Assembly: GCA_963281255.1 (NCBI GenBank)
Contig: OY725495.1
Span: 4,278,001 to 4,342,000 of the forward strand
Direction of reading: 5' to 3'
DNA: 64,000 nt
Source: Aphrocallistes beatrix
Taxonomy: Eukaryota > Porifera > Hexactinellida > Sceptrulophora > Aphrocallistidae
A program made the translations under genes and the position numbers. This document shows positions 19,590-30,929 of the stretch, piece by piece; position 1 is the stretch's first letter; each line of letters begins with the position of its first letter. The notes under the pieces were generated by a model. The model was not told where the DNA came from. It saw only the letters and a list, made by a program, of their open reading frames with translations, and searched no databases.

Positions 19590-20645
19590 TATCAATTGTT
19601 TTAGTTCAGCAAAGGAAGCGAAATCAACATCGAATTCGTTTTTTGTTGTTGCTAGGCTAGCTTCTGTATAAATATTTCATGAGTATTAGTACTCCTAGCC
19701 TATGAAATCAATTGGATTAAAAAGATAGGCTTCAACTGTATTAAACAATTTCAGCACTGTGCTAGCTAGAATATGACTATCTAACTCCTAGCAGGTTGAA
19801 TAGGTAAAATAATGAGAATCCAGAAAAGAATAGTCTCTCTAATCAAAGCAATTCAAATTGGATGAATGAAAAATACAATAAAATATAATTTTGCATTCGG
19901 AGTTAACAGCATCATCATAAACTACTCATACTCAGAATCCAGTATAATCTTGCTATCGGTTGACTCAGTTTGAGTAATATTAAAGGGAATGAATAACTCA
20001 TTATTTAGCAATAACGGCACAGGCCAGACTCTTCATTCTCTCGTATCAGTCTAGGATGTCCCTGCTTCTCTCGGACACAATCGAAACCCGCAATGCTCGT
20101 ACAAACAAGAAATGTGAGAGAAGTAGATAGATGAGTCCATTAATCGCTAAAAATTAAATTATATATATTTACAAATCAGAAAGGACTGGTATTCTATCGA
20201 TAATGATCTCCATACAGAGACGTGAATGTAATTGTACTGTAAATTTCAGATATCTAATAGTGAATGTTTTTCGGCACACAAGCTGTAAATACTCGAATAA
20301 TAAAAGCGTGACATAAGGAGGGAAGGGAATCTAAGATCAGTGGATTTTGCGTTACGTACGTTTGAGATTGTCTTTGCTGGATAATTACTGTTAGACTAAC
20401 TTATAAGAATCTGAGCATATAATAAAACAAATGTTGTCTACTTCCAGGGGCTCCACCGCTGAACTCCGATGGGAGCACAGCGACCCCAAACTGGTGTTGC
20501 ACCTCCCAGCCCACAGTCACAACACCCTTCTTTTAAAATTCTAGATTCGTCCCTGTAAGAGAGAATGAAAATCCATTAGGAATAGTAAAAACAGGTAAAT
20601 GTAAACAAGAAACATTTAGGAAGAAAATAATGTACGTAATTAAAA
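19590..20645. repeat. Spacer segmental duplicate E1
   Basis: The run from GTTCAGCAAAGGAAGCGAAA through CGGTTGACTCAGTTTGAGTA to the 3' end of T8 is repeated at about 22315-23648, next to T9. The pair marks a duplication of gene plus 3' flank (T8/T9), partly overlapping the PAIP1 5' region. It includes block B at 20390-20560. No coding sequence found. Confidence 0.75.
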
Positions 20646-21911
20646 TTAAATATTTTTGAGAATTCGAACTGTAACCTCCAACTCCAAACTGTCTGATTCA
20701 ATGAACTCTTTCAAATCTGTAGAGAGAGGAATTGAAGCTATTTTGTCATACATATGAACACCTGTATATTGCAGTTTAGATAAAACTATCAGAGGACTTT
20801 TGAAGATCAGATAATTCTTGATGTCTCTATGACAAACCACTCGTGTGATAAAAATAGCTTTGAAAGGCCATTCTAATGAAGCATGATTATCTCCACTTCT
20901 AGAAACGAATCCAATTATAAAATCATGAGCATCAGAAGAATGAACCAACCTAAATCTATAACCTGCGACTACATAGCAATCTGAAAAGGTATTGCCGAGT
21001 TTAGGTTTAAACTTCTTAGCAAATTCATTTATAGTCCACTTCACTTTACCATAATTTCTGAGAGAAGGATCCTTCAAGATTTCTACTTCTTCAGTTAATG
21101 CGTGTATTTCTTTATTTTTAATCTCTTTATCATCTTTTAATTCTTTAACTTCGCTTTCAAATATTTCAAACTTTTCTTCCAAAGCAGTGAGTTTCAGTTC
21201 TGTGTGTGTACGCCAATTATTCTCTAAATGTTGTTTCAACTCTCGTCGTTTTAACCCCACCACTTCACACCTGTACTTCTCATACGGACACACAACTGAC
21301 TCTTCAGAACACTCACTCGAGAGATGAAACAAAATACTCTCGCGACACACACGTGTCCCACATCCCAATTCACACAACACGAATACCTTCCCACACACCT
21401 TCACATGCTCTACCATCTCACACACTTTATGCACTCCCGAACAGTGCAAACACGCCTCTTCACGTTGGGAGCATTCCTCCCGCACGTGCCTTCCCATCTC
21501 ATCACGTGTTGTCACAACGCCACACAACAGCTGACACGACTCATACACGTGACCACATGTAGTCAGGTGATTTTCCACAATCTCCAGCCTACCCAACCAC
21601 TCACAGCCTCGCTTGGATAAGGGACAGGCACACTTCAATGATAGAATTGTGTTACGGACGTTTTCATTTGGAATGATTTGTTCATCTTTTCGCTTACAAC
21701 AAACACACAACTGTTTCCCAATGTTTGAAATTGAAGCGTCTTTCATTATTCCATTACACTTCGTACATTTGTAGATAGCTACTTCTCTCTCAGAAAGGTT
21801 TTCGGTTAGAATATCACTTCTGTATCCTCCCAATGAACCTCCCTCTAGTTTAACTCGACATAACTCAGTCCCTGTCTCAGGTTCTAACGGTACACTTGTT
21901 CTTGTTGCCAT
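20646..21911 (-). CDS. TRAF-like protein, copy T8 (class B coil)
   Basis: 421 residues; ATG at 21911. Cys 49/52 and 69/72 form the half-RING pair; fingers lie at about 93-118, 126-147, 154-173, 180-201 and 208-236. The coil (about 242-292) is of a different class, IFESEVKELKDDKEIKNKE then ALTEEVEILKD, shared with T12 and T13 and unlike the KNELLEKKVESLENE class of most copies. MATH about 298-421 with NTFSDCYVVAGYRF and a long loop (KLQYTGVHMYDKIAS). Odd: GTRVCRES adds a Cys in finger 4, and ENNWRTH in the last finger linker. Confidence 0.9.
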   Translation of the reverse strand: MATRTSVPLEPETGTELCRVKLEGGSLGGYRSDILTENLSEREVAIYKCTKCNGIMKDASISNIGKQLCVCCKRKDEQIIPNENVRNTILSLKCACPLSKRGCEWLGRLEIVENHLTTCGHVYESCQLLCGVVTTRDEMGRHVREECSQREEACLHCSGVHKVCEMVEHVKVCGKVFVLCELGCGTRVCRESILFHLSSECSEESVVCPYEKYRCEVVGLKRRELKQHLENNWRTHTELKLTALEEKFEIFESEVKELKDDKEIKNKEIHALTEEVEILKDPSLRNYGKVKWTINEFAKKFKPKLGNTFSDCYVVAGYRFRLVHSSDAHDFIIGFVSRSGDNHASLEWPFKAIFITRVVCHRDIKNYLIFKSPLIVLSKLQYTGVHMYDKIASIPLSTDLKEFIESDSLELEVTVRILKNI

Positions 21912-21954
21912 CAATATCAGTTCAATTAGAAATGAATATCAATTCTCTAAATGC

Positions 21955-21962
21955 TATTTATA
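21955..21962 (-). promoter_or_regulatory. TATA box of T8
   Basis: TATAAATA, 44 nt from the ATG at 21911. Confidence 0.65.
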
Positions 21963-22078
21963 GCAAACACATCATTTAAATACATGTACTTTCAAGTATA
22001 TCAAATTTGAAATTAGATATGGTAGAGACTTAAAGGAATAACCATCATAGTATAATATTTTCCTATTCCCTTAATTAA

Positions 22079-22193
22079 TTAACCCTCGCCTGGCTAGGTC
22101 TCAAAAGTATAAATAGAGAAAACCCCACTTTCATTTTCACTTTCAATGTACTTTCATTTTCACTTTCAACATTCCTAGCCAGCCGCGGGTTAA
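22079..22193. mobile_element. 115-bp piggyBac-like MITE
   Basis: Bounded by TTAA on both sides (22079-22082, 22190-22193), with inverted ends CCCTCGCCTGGCTAGG / CCTAGCCAGCCGCGGG. TTAA target use is the piggyBac hallmark. The core is an imperfect tandem of CACTTTCA-rich sequence. Confidence 0.7.
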
Positions 22194-22201
22194 ACAATAT
22201 T

Positions 22202-22275
22202 ATTTAACAAGCGCGATTTGCGCATTTGAGCAGCGCGGCTTGTGAACACTTTGTGCTCGCAGAGTCGCCCTGTGT
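22202..22275 (+). repeat. Dispersed repeat D, 5' fragment
   Basis: Diverged match to the first 75 bp of repeat D (CAAGCGCGATTTGCGC ... GAGTCGCCCTGTG). Confidence 0.5.
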
Positions 22276-22285
22276 TTTGTTTCAG

Positions 22286-22340
22286 TTAATTTCGCTTCCT
22301 TTGCTGAATTGTTTCAGTTCAGCAAAGGAAGCGAAATTAA
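22286..22340. repeat. Short perfect inverted repeat
   Basis: Two 23-bp arms (TTAATTTCGCTTCCTTTGC...) around a 9-bp spacer. Only one arm occurs in the paralogous spacer near 19610, so the second arm was added locally. Confidence 0.7.
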
Positions 22341-23648
22341 TACATTCGAATTCGGTTTTGCTGTCGCTAGTCTCTGTAAACATTATTTATTAGTGATAGC
22401 AGTCGCTCTATTATAAAATAGTCAGGTCCTTTTGTCCTTCATTTTTTTGTCGCAGCCCAGTGTTTGCTTGCAAGGAGGCAATTTGGGATATCGAAATATT
22501 TAAGGGGGCAGGAACTGGATATCTCCTCATTTTGTATAACATTATATTTCTAGGTGAGCAAGTCCACCCCTCAGTGTTTCCCTCAGGATTATTGGAAAGC
22601 GCATTAATTTTTGCAATTTATTAAGTTATTCGACAAGCTAAACGCGCTAAACGCACTCGGCGGGAAACACTAGCCCCCTACTACCCTATGTGTGAAACCC
22701 TGGCCTAGTCGATAACATCAATTGGATGAAAGATATCGACTTCGATTGTATTAAACAATATCAGCACTGAGATAGCTAGAGATAGGACTATCTTACTAAC
22801 TTAAGGTTAAGTAGGTAAGAGAATGAGATTCCAGAAAAAAAGTCTCTTACCAAAGCGAGTAAAATGAATGAAAAATATAATAAAATTGAATTTTGTATCC
22901 GGAGTTAACAGCATCATCATAAACTACTCATACACAGAATCCAGTATAATCTTGCTATCGGTTGACTCAGTTTGAGTAATATTAAAGGGAATGAATAACT
23001 CATTATTTAGCAATAACGGCACAGGCCAGACTCTTCATTCTCTCTCGTATCAGTCTAGGATGTCCCTGGTTCTCTCGGACACAATCGAAACCCGAATGCT
23101 CGTACAAACAAGAAATGTGAGACAAGTAGATGAGTCCATTAATCGCTAAAAATTAAATTATAGTATATATTTACAATTCAGAAAGAAGGACTGGTATTCT
23201 ATCGATAATGATCTCATACAGAGACGTGAATGCAATTGTACTGTAAATTTCAGATATCTAATACGTAGTGAATGTTTTTCGGCACACAAGCTGTAAAACT
23301 CGAATAATAAAAGCGTGACATAAGGAGGGAAGGGAATCTAATCAGTGGATTTTGCGTTACGTAACGTTTGAAATTGTCTTTGCTGGATAATTACTGTTAG
23401 ACTAACTTAAGAATCTGAGCATATAATAAAACAAATGTTGTCTACTTCCAGGGGCTCCACCCCTGAATTCCGATGGGAGTACACAGCGACCCCAAACTGG
23501 TATTGCACCTCCCAACCCACAGTCACAACACCCTTCTTTTTAAAACTCTAGATTCGTCCCTGTAAGAGAGAATGAAAATGCATTAGGAATAGTAAAAACA
23601 CGCAAATGTAAACAACATTTAGGAAGAAAATAATGTACGTAATTAAAA
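22315..23648. repeat. Spacer segmental duplicate E2
   Basis: Counterpart of 19590-20645, 3' of T9. Compared with E1 it holds extra sequence at about 22400-22700, including a patch with AGTGTTTCCC and GGGAAACACT ends (22580-22670) that recurs in part at 58080-58250. Confidence 0.7.
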
Positions 23649-25045
23649 TTAAATATTTTTGAGAATTCGAACTGCAATCTCCAACTCCAAACTGTCCGAT
23701 TTAATGAACTCTTTCAAATCTGTAGAGAGAGGAATTGAAGCTATTTGATGAAAGAACGGATCATATCCCTCTTTAGATAAAACTATCAGAGGACTTTTGA
23801 AGATCAGAGAATTCTTGATGTCTCTATGACAAACCACTCGTGTGATAAAAATAGCTTTGAAAGGCCATTCTAATGAATCGTAATTATCTCCACTTCTAGG
23901 AATGAATTTAATTATAAAATTATGAGCATCAGAACAATGACCCAACTTAAATCTATAACCTGCAACCACATAGAAATCAGAACGATATTCGTCAAAATAG
24001 AAAGAGCCGAGTTTTGGCTTAAACATCTTTGCAAATGCACTTATAGTCCACTTCACTTTACTTTCATGTCTGACCTGAACATCTTTCAATAATTCGATTT
24101 CTTTAACGTTCATTTTCAGTTCATTTTCTAAAGATTCGACCTTTATTTCGAGTAACTCATTCATTTTAACAGTCTTATCAAAACATTCTTCAAACTTCTC
24201 TTCCAAAGCAATCCTCTTTTCCATTTCGATCCTCGTTTTAGACTCTGAACTTTCTTTCTGTATTTCTAGAAATTCAATCTTCTTAACAGAATTCTCGAAC
24301 TTTTCTTCCATTGTAATGAGTTTCATTTCTGTGTGTGTACGCCAGTTCTCTTCCAAATGTTGTTCCAACTCTCGTCGTTTTAAACCCACCACTTCACACC
24401 TGTACTTCTCATACGGACACACAACTGACTCTTCAGAACACTCACTCGAGAGATGAAACAAAATACTCTCGCGACGCACACGTGTCCCACATCCCAATTC
24501 ACACAACACGAATACCTTCCCACACACCTTCACATGCTCTACCATCTCACACACCTTATGCACTCCCGAACAGTGCAAACACGCCTCTTCACGTTGGGAG
24601 CATTCCTCTCGCACGTGCCTTCCCATCTCATCACGTGTTGTCACAACGCCACACAACAGCTGACACGACTCATACACGTGACCACATGTAGTCAGGTGAT
24701 TTTCCACAATCTCCAGCCTACCCAACCACTCACAGCCTCGCTTGGATAAAGGACAGGCACACTTCAATGATAGAATTGTGTTACGTATGAATTCAGCATG
24801 TGGAGAAACTAATTCATCTTCTCGCTTACACAAAACACACAATTGTGTTCTCCATTGTTGGAAATTGAAGCGTCTTTCATTATTCCTTCACATCTCAGAC
24901 ACTTTAGCATGCTATTTTCTCTCTCAGAAAGGTTTTCGGTTAGAATATCACTTCTGTATCCTCCCAATGAACCTCCCTCTAGCTTAACTCGACATAACTC
25001 AGTCCCTGTCTCAGGTTCTAACGGTACACTTGTTCTTGTTGCCAT
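23649..25045 (-). pseudogene. TRAF-like gene with frameshift, copy T9 (long coil)
   Basis: ATG at 25045. The first 70 codons are normal, then a two-base insertion near 24845 (in the GEQLCVFC region of the half-RING loop) shifts frame. From about 24842 to 23649 the other frame is completely open: remaining half-RING, all five fingers, a long coil (with ESSESKTRIEMEKRIALEEKF in part), and MATH ending LELEIAVRILKN. The coil is nearly that of T18. A single shift in an otherwise clean copy could be a recent mutation or an assembly error; as read, the product would end after about 78 residues. Confidence 0.8.
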
Positions 25046-25088
25046 CAATATCAGTTCAATTACAAATCAATATCAATTCTCTAAATGC

Positions 25089-25096
25089 TATTCATA
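25089..25096 (-). promoter_or_regulatory. TATA-like box of T9
   Basis: TATGAATA (one substitution), 44 nt from the ATG. Confidence 0.45.
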
Positions 25097-25099
25097 GAA

Positions 25100-25715
25100 A
25101 ATAGATTAGATACTATACATACTTACTTTTAAGATATAATTTGAAATTAGATATGTTGTAACCTGGATCTTCCTTACTAAAATGATAACTTCAATAAATT
25201 TCATAAATATACAACAAACGTCATTTTTTCGAAAGCAGCATTGAGCGATGAGATGGCTGGGCCTGCTTTGCTTTTAAATAACAATTTATTTTTTGAATTA
25301 ATATCTAGAAATTGAAACCCTAAAATGGTATAGTCAAATGAAGTTCATAAATAGTATCCACCCAGCTTTTATTTGTCCATTCATAAATTCTTGTCAAAAT
25401 ATACACTGGTGATTAGCAACCTTACATAATTAACCAAAGAATACGTACTGTCATAATTACGGTTAACTTTTGGCAGGTCTCGAATCAGAAGTAATTACCA
25501 GACATAATTTCATAGTAGTTCTGACATTTAAAGTTGGTTCAGCGTACCCCTCGAAAAACACCTGGCGTACCCCAGGTTGAGAACCCGCTCTAGAATGCTG
25601 TTGTAGTTGTTTCTTACAATAATTTTCTATAGTTTGTGGTTCACATATGGTGGGACTATTGAGGTTTCTTCCACTTATGAGTTATAAAATGATCATTTTG
25701 AGTATTAAAACATTT
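25100..25715. other. Spacer 5' of T9
   Basis: No gene. Near 25556-25590 (GGCGTACCCCAGGTTGAGAA) there is a sequence like the right end of a hAT MITE without a left partner. Confidence 0.35.
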
Positions 25716-25800
25716 GCTTGGTTTGCAAAACTTTCTCCATTCTCGCCTGAAACCAATTCTAAAGCTCCTGCCAAATCCAACTTACAAAATATCTCTCAAT
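25716..25800 (-). pseudogene. Internal fragment of MKS1
   Basis: Matches MKS1 codons around GAFELVSGEKEESFTNQAS (52670-52735) with substitutions, then a gap, then a few more matching bases (ATATCTCTC). It comes from the B9-domain part, unlike the 5'-end fragments at 4386 and 59994. Confidence 0.7.
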
Positions 25801-26059
25801 GATAACTTATTAGACATTCTATTGCATTTGATGATCCAATACATCTCGAATACCTTGAATTTATGTACAAATGGGATAATATCACTCAATGGAAAGTAGG
25901 CTGTTTCCTATCATACTAGTATATAATCAAATTTCAAAAATGCTGTTATGGTTTTCAAAATATAGCCTCAATTAATGAAAATGAACTCCCATAGCAATGC
26001 TGGAATGTAACAACATTCAATTGAAAATGCCATAATCTTTTGTATTAACTCTTTCACCT

Positions 26060-26599
26060 CATGGATTCCACCTAGTTTGGGTGCCACTGCCCTCTTGAGG
26101 TCTAGCGCATTTCGCTCCGCTGTCTCCATTGCCTGTGCCAGAACAAATGACTTTTGAAGGTGAGCTCAGTCTCTGAGAGGAATCGACGCGGTATCTCCCA
26201 TTGCTAATTCCACACACCACGTAACATGCCATTCAAGGTGTCACCGAAGCCATAATATGTGGAAAGTTTCCTGAGTCTCGGTACAAAGTTGGCTACCGAC
26301 TCTCCATCCATGCGAGGATCGCGAATGAAACGTAAATTAGAATTATTACAGAAGGTTTGGGTTCGACGTGATATTTAATCACTTGTACTATTTGAGCGTA
26401 ATCCTCATCGAGAGGCTTCTCAGGAGCTAGAAGGTTCTTGAGTAACTGGTAAGTACTCCCACCACCGATACTTAATAGGATTGCTTTCCATTTGGCGTCC
26501 GATTCGATATCGTTTGCTGTAAAGTAATGTTCAAGCCGTATAAGAACTCCATTCCTCATTATCGTCGAATTCACTTAAAATTCCATGATTCGTAGCCAT
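26060..26599 (-). pseudogene. Decayed Ty3/gypsy-type gag fragment
   Basis: From an ATG at 26599, a gag-like protein is readable across frameshifts. After about 22 codons the frame changes to a 93-codon open stretch (to 26293) with the LLAPEKP and HVEPKPS motifs typical of retroelement gag. Further on come a region resembling FGDTLN...MLR and a short VCGI, with more shifts and a stop. No polymerase, protease or LTR was found nearby, so this is an isolated fragment. Confidence 0.75.
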
Positions 26600-26743
26600 G
26601 AGGACTTCCCATCTTTGTCGCTAATGTACTATAACTGGTCTGAAACTTGGTTTTATGTAAAAATCATATGTTGTGTGGCTTAAAACAGGATAACTTAGAA
26701 AATTGCCAGAAATCGTCCTAAATGTAACAATTACGCAATAATA

Positions 26744-26861
26744 GGGCATGCCTAATTTCCGGGGCGGGACGGCATCCCGTCCCGGAAATTAGGTACCTTT
26801 TCTGTCCCATCCCGGAGATTAGGCATCTTGACTCGTCCCGTACCGGAAATTAGGCATGCCC
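26744..26861. mobile_element. 118-bp relative of the palindromic micro-element
   Basis: Ends GGGCATGCCTAATTTCCGG and its complement; perfect 9-bp duplication GCAATAATA at 26735-26743 and 26862-26870. Internally made of repeated CCCGGAAATTAGG-type units in both orientations. Confidence 0.85.
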
Positions 26862-27001
26862 GCAATAATATGACAATTAATCACAACTATTCTTGAAGTA
26901 TACAAAGTATAGTCTGCAATATAATACAAAAATATATTAGGGATAGTAGATACTATACAAACTGTAAACAAGAAATATTTAGGAAGCAAATAATGTACAC
27001 A

Positions 27002-28270
27002 CTAAAATTTTATATTTTTAAGAATTTGAACTGTAATCTCCAAATCCAAACAGTATGATTTAATAAACTCTTTCAAATCTGAAGAGAGAGGAATTGAAGC
27101 TATTTTATGAAAATAGATATTCGTATATTCGCCTTTAGATACAATTATCGGAGGACTTTTGAAAATCAGAGAATTTTTGATGTCTCTATGACTAACCACT
27201 CGTGTGATAAAAATAGCTTTGAAAGGCCACTCACAAGAATCATAATTATCTTCACTTCTAGGATTGAAATAAATCATAAAATCATGAGCATCAGAAGAAT
27301 GAACAAACTTCAATTTGTAACCTGCAACTACATAGTAATTAGAAAAGGTGGCGTCGAGTTTAGGCTTAAACTTCTTACCAAATTCACTTATAGTCCATTT
27401 CATTTTACTTTCATTTCTGACTTGAACATTTTTCAATGATTCGATTTCTTTGTCTTTAATTTTCAATTCATTTTCCAAACGTTCGACCTTCTTTTCAAGT
27501 AACTGAATCTTTCTCACAGAATTCTCAAATTTTTTATCGAAATCAATAAGTTTCAATTCTGTGTGTAGAGATCTATTCTCTTCCAAATGTTGCTTCAATT
27601 CTCGTCGTTTTAACCCCACCACTTCACACCTGTACTTCTCATACGGACACACAACTGACTCTTCAAAACATTCACTCTCGAGATGAAACAAAATACTCTC
27701 GCGACGCACACGTGTCCCACATCCCAATTCACACAACACGAATACCTTCCCACACACCTTCACATGCTCTACCATCTCACACACCTTATGCACTCCCGAA
27801 CAGTGCAAACACGCCTCTTCACGTTGGGAGCATTCCTCCCGCACGTGCCTTCCCATCCCATCACGTGTTGTCACAACGCCACATAACAGCTGACACGACT
27901 CATACACGTGACCACATGTAGTCAGGTGATTTTCCACAATCTCCAGCCTACCCAACCACTCACAGCCTCGCTTAGATAAGGGACAGGCACACTTCAATGA
28001 TAGAATTGTGTTATGTACGTTTGCGTGTGGGAGAGATTGTTCTCTTTCTTTCAGACAACAAAGACACGATTGTTCTCCGATATTTCCGATTGAAGCATCT
28101 TTCATTATTCCATTACATTTCGTACATTTGTAGATAGCTGTTTCTCTCTCAGAAAGGTTTTCGGTTAGAATATCGCTTCTGTATCCTCCCAATGAAACTC
28201 CCTCTAGCTTAACTCGACATAACTCAGTCCCTGTCTCAGGTTCTAACGGTACACTTGTTCTTGTTGCCAT
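27002..28270 (-). CDS. TRAF-like protein, copy T10
   Basis: 422 residues; ATG at 28270. Half-RING loop SIGNIGEQSCLCCLKERE, shared only with T1. N-terminal block has EGVSLGGYRS. Finger 2 reads TTRDGMGRHV; finger 4-5 linker has SECFEESVVCPYE. Short coil (about 242-288: FENSVRKIQLLEKKVERLENE). MATH about 290-422 with DATFSNYYVVAGYKLKF, MIYFNPRSEDNYDSCEWPFKA and RVVSHRDIKNS. The C-terminus is more divergent (LKEFIKSYCLDLEITVQILKN). Fully open. Confidence 0.9.
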   Translation of the reverse strand: MATRTSVPLEPETGTELCRVKLEGVSLGGYRSDILTENLSERETAIYKCTKCNGIMKDASIGNIGEQSCLCCLKEREQSLPHANVHNTILSLKCACPLSKRGCEWLGRLEIVENHLTTCGHVYESCQLLCGVVTTRDGMGRHVREECSQREEACLHCSGVHKVCEMVEHVKVCGKVFVLCELGCGTRVRRESILFHLESECFEESVVCPYEKYRCEVVGLKRRELKQHLEENRSLHTELKLIDFDKKFENSVRKIQLLEKKVERLENELKIKDKEIESLKNVQVRNESKMKWTISEFGKKFKPKLDATFSNYYVVAGYKLKFVHSSDAHDFMIYFNPRSEDNYDSCEWPFKAIFITRVVSHRDIKNSLIFKSPPIIVSKGEYTNIYFHKIASIPLSSDLKEFIKSYCLDLEITVQILKNIKF

Positions 28271-28313
28271 CAATATCAGTTCAATTACAAATCAATATCA
28301 ATTCTCTAAATTT

Positions 28314-28321
28314 TATTTATA
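28314..28321 (-). promoter_or_regulatory. TATA box of T10
   Basis: TATAAATAAAA context, 44 nt from the ATG at 28270. It lacks the GC that follows the box in other copies. Confidence 0.65.
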
Positions 28322-28409
28322 GAAAAAAACATCATTTTGAATACATATACGTCCAAGGATATTCAACTTGAAATCAGATATGATACAGAATATAAAACTA
28401 AAAATTAAA

Positions 28410-28720
28410 TAAACCAGTGGTTCTCAAACTTCATATTAGAATAACCAATACTTAAATACCTACAAATAAACCATTAGCGCACCTGTGAGTCAAAAGGGGT
28501 CCACAAACTGGGACGCTGCCAGGAATTTTCCTCTAGGGTGACAAAACACAAAATCAGTTTTTATGATAGAGACACCCCCAGTGGGGTTCAGGCTGACAGT
28601 ATTTACTTCAAAATATGCTTAATTTGCAAAACTTTTCAAAAATATATTTTTTTAATCTTGATGGTAATACAAAATACCAAAACTATGTAAATCTTTGTCG
28701 GGGGTGCATTGCATTTGCGT
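28410..28720. repeat. Duplicated 5'-flank block with a hAT-like end, copy 3
   Basis: Matches 3850-4130 (CAGTGGTTCTCAAACTT, ACAAACTGGGACGCTGCC, CTAGGGTGACAAAACACAAA). The remaining spacer to 29623 shows no gene; 29230-29400 is a worn relative of the 11345-11860 spacer. Confidence 0.55.
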
Positions 28721-29623
28721 TAGATATGGTAGATTTCTTATTTAACGAATGCTTAAAATTGCTAAACAAATTTTATTACTTTCTAGTTTGTACACTTGTA
28801 CAGAGAATAAGAGTATACTTAATTAGCTATTTAATTAAGGATAACATTCTGTGAAATAGGTCGATTCTGAATATTTCTAAAAAGCCTTGTTTAGGCGTGA
28901 ACTTTTTAAACTATCTTATTCTCCACCTCAAAACTCCAAAAGGACTCTGAGTGCTTTGGGAGTCTGAAAATCCTCACATTGACCAACAATCTACAAAGGA
29001 ATTTTTTTGCAGAGTTTCCAATCGCCATTACTTTCTAGAGCATAATTCAGTGAGTTTTCAAGCTATCTTGATTCTCTCGACATAAGTCAATAAACACAGA
29101 ATTGGTTCAGCTTTTACCTTAGCTATTTATAATAGAGATAGGAAATGGCGGGTCTTTTTAGGTAGGAAGTTTTTATCCAATTCATGAATTTTTAAAGTTT
29201 TAAGGATCGATTTCACTGAATATTATTATATACCTAAAGGAGTATTCATCACATAATAATATTTTCCCATTGCCTTAATCGACCTAAATTCATCAAACCA
29301 ATATTTCCACTACCTTTCTAGGGCTATGAAAATTGCCATTAGAAGGGGTGCACTTTCCGAGGAATTTTCGATAAATTTCATGGACAAGTCTAAGCTAAAA
29401 GTAGCTAAAAGTAAGTAAACCTCTATGATAGGATAAATATGAAAAGTGTCCTGTGCGATCAATTTTATTTGTTATCCTTTATAGGACATTGGCTATTCAA
29501 CGATCTTGAGGTTTCCTAGAGTTTGTTACGATAGATGAATGAATGAAAATGCATTAGGAATAGTAGAAATATGTAAATGTAAACAAGAAACATTGAGGAA
29601 GCAAATAATGTACGTTACTAAAA

Positions 29624-30874
29624 TCAATTATTTTTTAGAATTCGAAATGTAAACTCCAAATCCAAACAGTCTGATTTAATGAACTCTTTCAAATCTGTAG
29701 AGAGAGGAATTGAAGCTATTTCATGAAAGAACGGATCATATCGCTCTTTAGATAAAACTATCAGAGGACTTTTGAAAATCAGAGAATTCTTGATGTCTCT
29801 ATGACAAACCACTCGTGTGATAAAAATAGCTTTGAAAGGCCATTCTAATGAATCATAATTAGCTCCACTACTAGGACAAAGAGAAATCACAAAATTACGA
29901 GTATCAGAATGATGAAGGAAAATAAATTTATAACCTGCAATTACATAAAAATCAGAATGCCTATAGTCAATTTTAGGCTTGAACTTCGTAACAAATTCAC
30001 TTATAGTCCATTTCACCAAGCTTTTATGTCTGGCCTGAACATCTATCAATATTTCGATTTCTCTGTCTTTCATATTTATTTCATTTTCTAAAGATTCGAT
30101 TTTTTTTTCAAACTTTTTCATAGAATTTATAAACGTTTCCTCCAAATCAGTGAGTTTCAGTTCTGTGTGTAGACATATATTCTCTTCCAAATGTTGTTTC
30201 AACTCTCGTCGTTTCAACCCCACCACTTCGCACCTGTACTTCTCATACGGACACACAACTGACTCTTCAGAACACTCACTCGAGAGGTGAAACAAAATAC
30301 TCTCGCGAAGCACACGTGTCCCACATCCCAAGTCACACAACACGAATACCTTCCCACACACCTTCACATGCTCTACCATCTCACACACCTTATGCACTCC
30401 CGAACAGTGCAAACACGCCTCTTCACGTTGGGAGCATTCCTCCCGCACGTGCCTTCCCATATCATCACGTGTTGTCACAACGCCACACAACAGCTGACAC
30501 GACTCATACACGTGACCACATGTAGTCAGGTGATTTTCCACAATCTCCAGCCTACCCAACCACTCACAGCCTCGCTTGGATAAGGGACAGGCACACTTCA
30601 ATGGTAAAATAATATTTCTGAGGAATTCGACTGGGTTAGTATTTTCATCTTCTCGCTTACAAAAATTACACAATTGTTCTCCATTGTTGGAAATAGAAGC
30701 GTCTTTCATTATTCCATTACATCTCAGACACTTTAGCATGTTATTTTCTCTCTCAGAAAGCTTTTCGGTGAAAATGTCACTTCTGTATCCTCCCAATGAA
30801 CCTCCCTCTAGCTTAACTCGACATAACTCAGTCCCTGTCTCAGGTTCTAACGGTACACTTGTTCGTGTTGCCAT
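29624..30874 (-). CDS. TRAF-like protein, copy T11
   Basis: 416 residues; ATG at 30874. First of a right-hand subfamily (T11-T15) with EKLSEREN in the N-terminal block. Half-RING loop SISNNGEQLCNFCKREDENTNP then VEFLRNIILPLKCACP, shared with T12 and T13. Short coil (about 242-283: FINSMKKFEKKIESLENEINMK). MATH about 285-416 with RHSDFYVIAGYKFIF, SLCPSSGANYDSLEWPFKA and DCLDLEFTFRILKN. Finger 4 has LCDLGCGTRVLRES. Fully open. Confidence 0.9.
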   Translation of the reverse strand: MATRTSVPLEPETGTELCRVKLEGGSLGGYRSDIFTEKLSERENNMLKCLRCNGIMKDASISNNGEQLCNFCKREDENTNPVEFLRNIILPLKCACPLSKRGCEWLGRLEIVENHLTTCGHVYESCQLLCGVVTTRDDMGRHVREECSQREEACLHCSGVHKVCEMVEHVKVCGKVFVLCDLGCGTRVLRESILFHLSSECSEESVVCPYEKYRCEVVGLKRRELKQHLEENICLHTELKLTDLEETFINSMKKFEKKIESLENEINMKDREIEILIDVQARHKSLVKWTISEFVTKFKPKIDYRHSDFYVIAGYKFIFLHHSDTRNFVISLCPSSGANYDSLEWPFKAIFITRVVCHRDIKNSLIFKSPLIVLSKERYDPFFHEIASIPLSTDLKEFIKSDCLDLEFTFRILKNN

Positions 30875-30917
30875 CAATATCAGTTCAATTACAAATCAAT
30901 ATCAATTCTCTAAATAC

Positions 30918-30925
30918 TATTTATA
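30918..30925 (-). promoter_or_regulatory. TATA box of T11
   Basis: TATAAATA, 44 nt from the ATG at 30874. Confidence 0.65.
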
Positions 30926-30929
30926 GAAA

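Noticed and set aside
26293-26574. Reading the 93-codon frame as a host gene
   Set aside because: Its motifs and the continuation to 26060 fit a retroelement gag with shifts, not a cellular protein.
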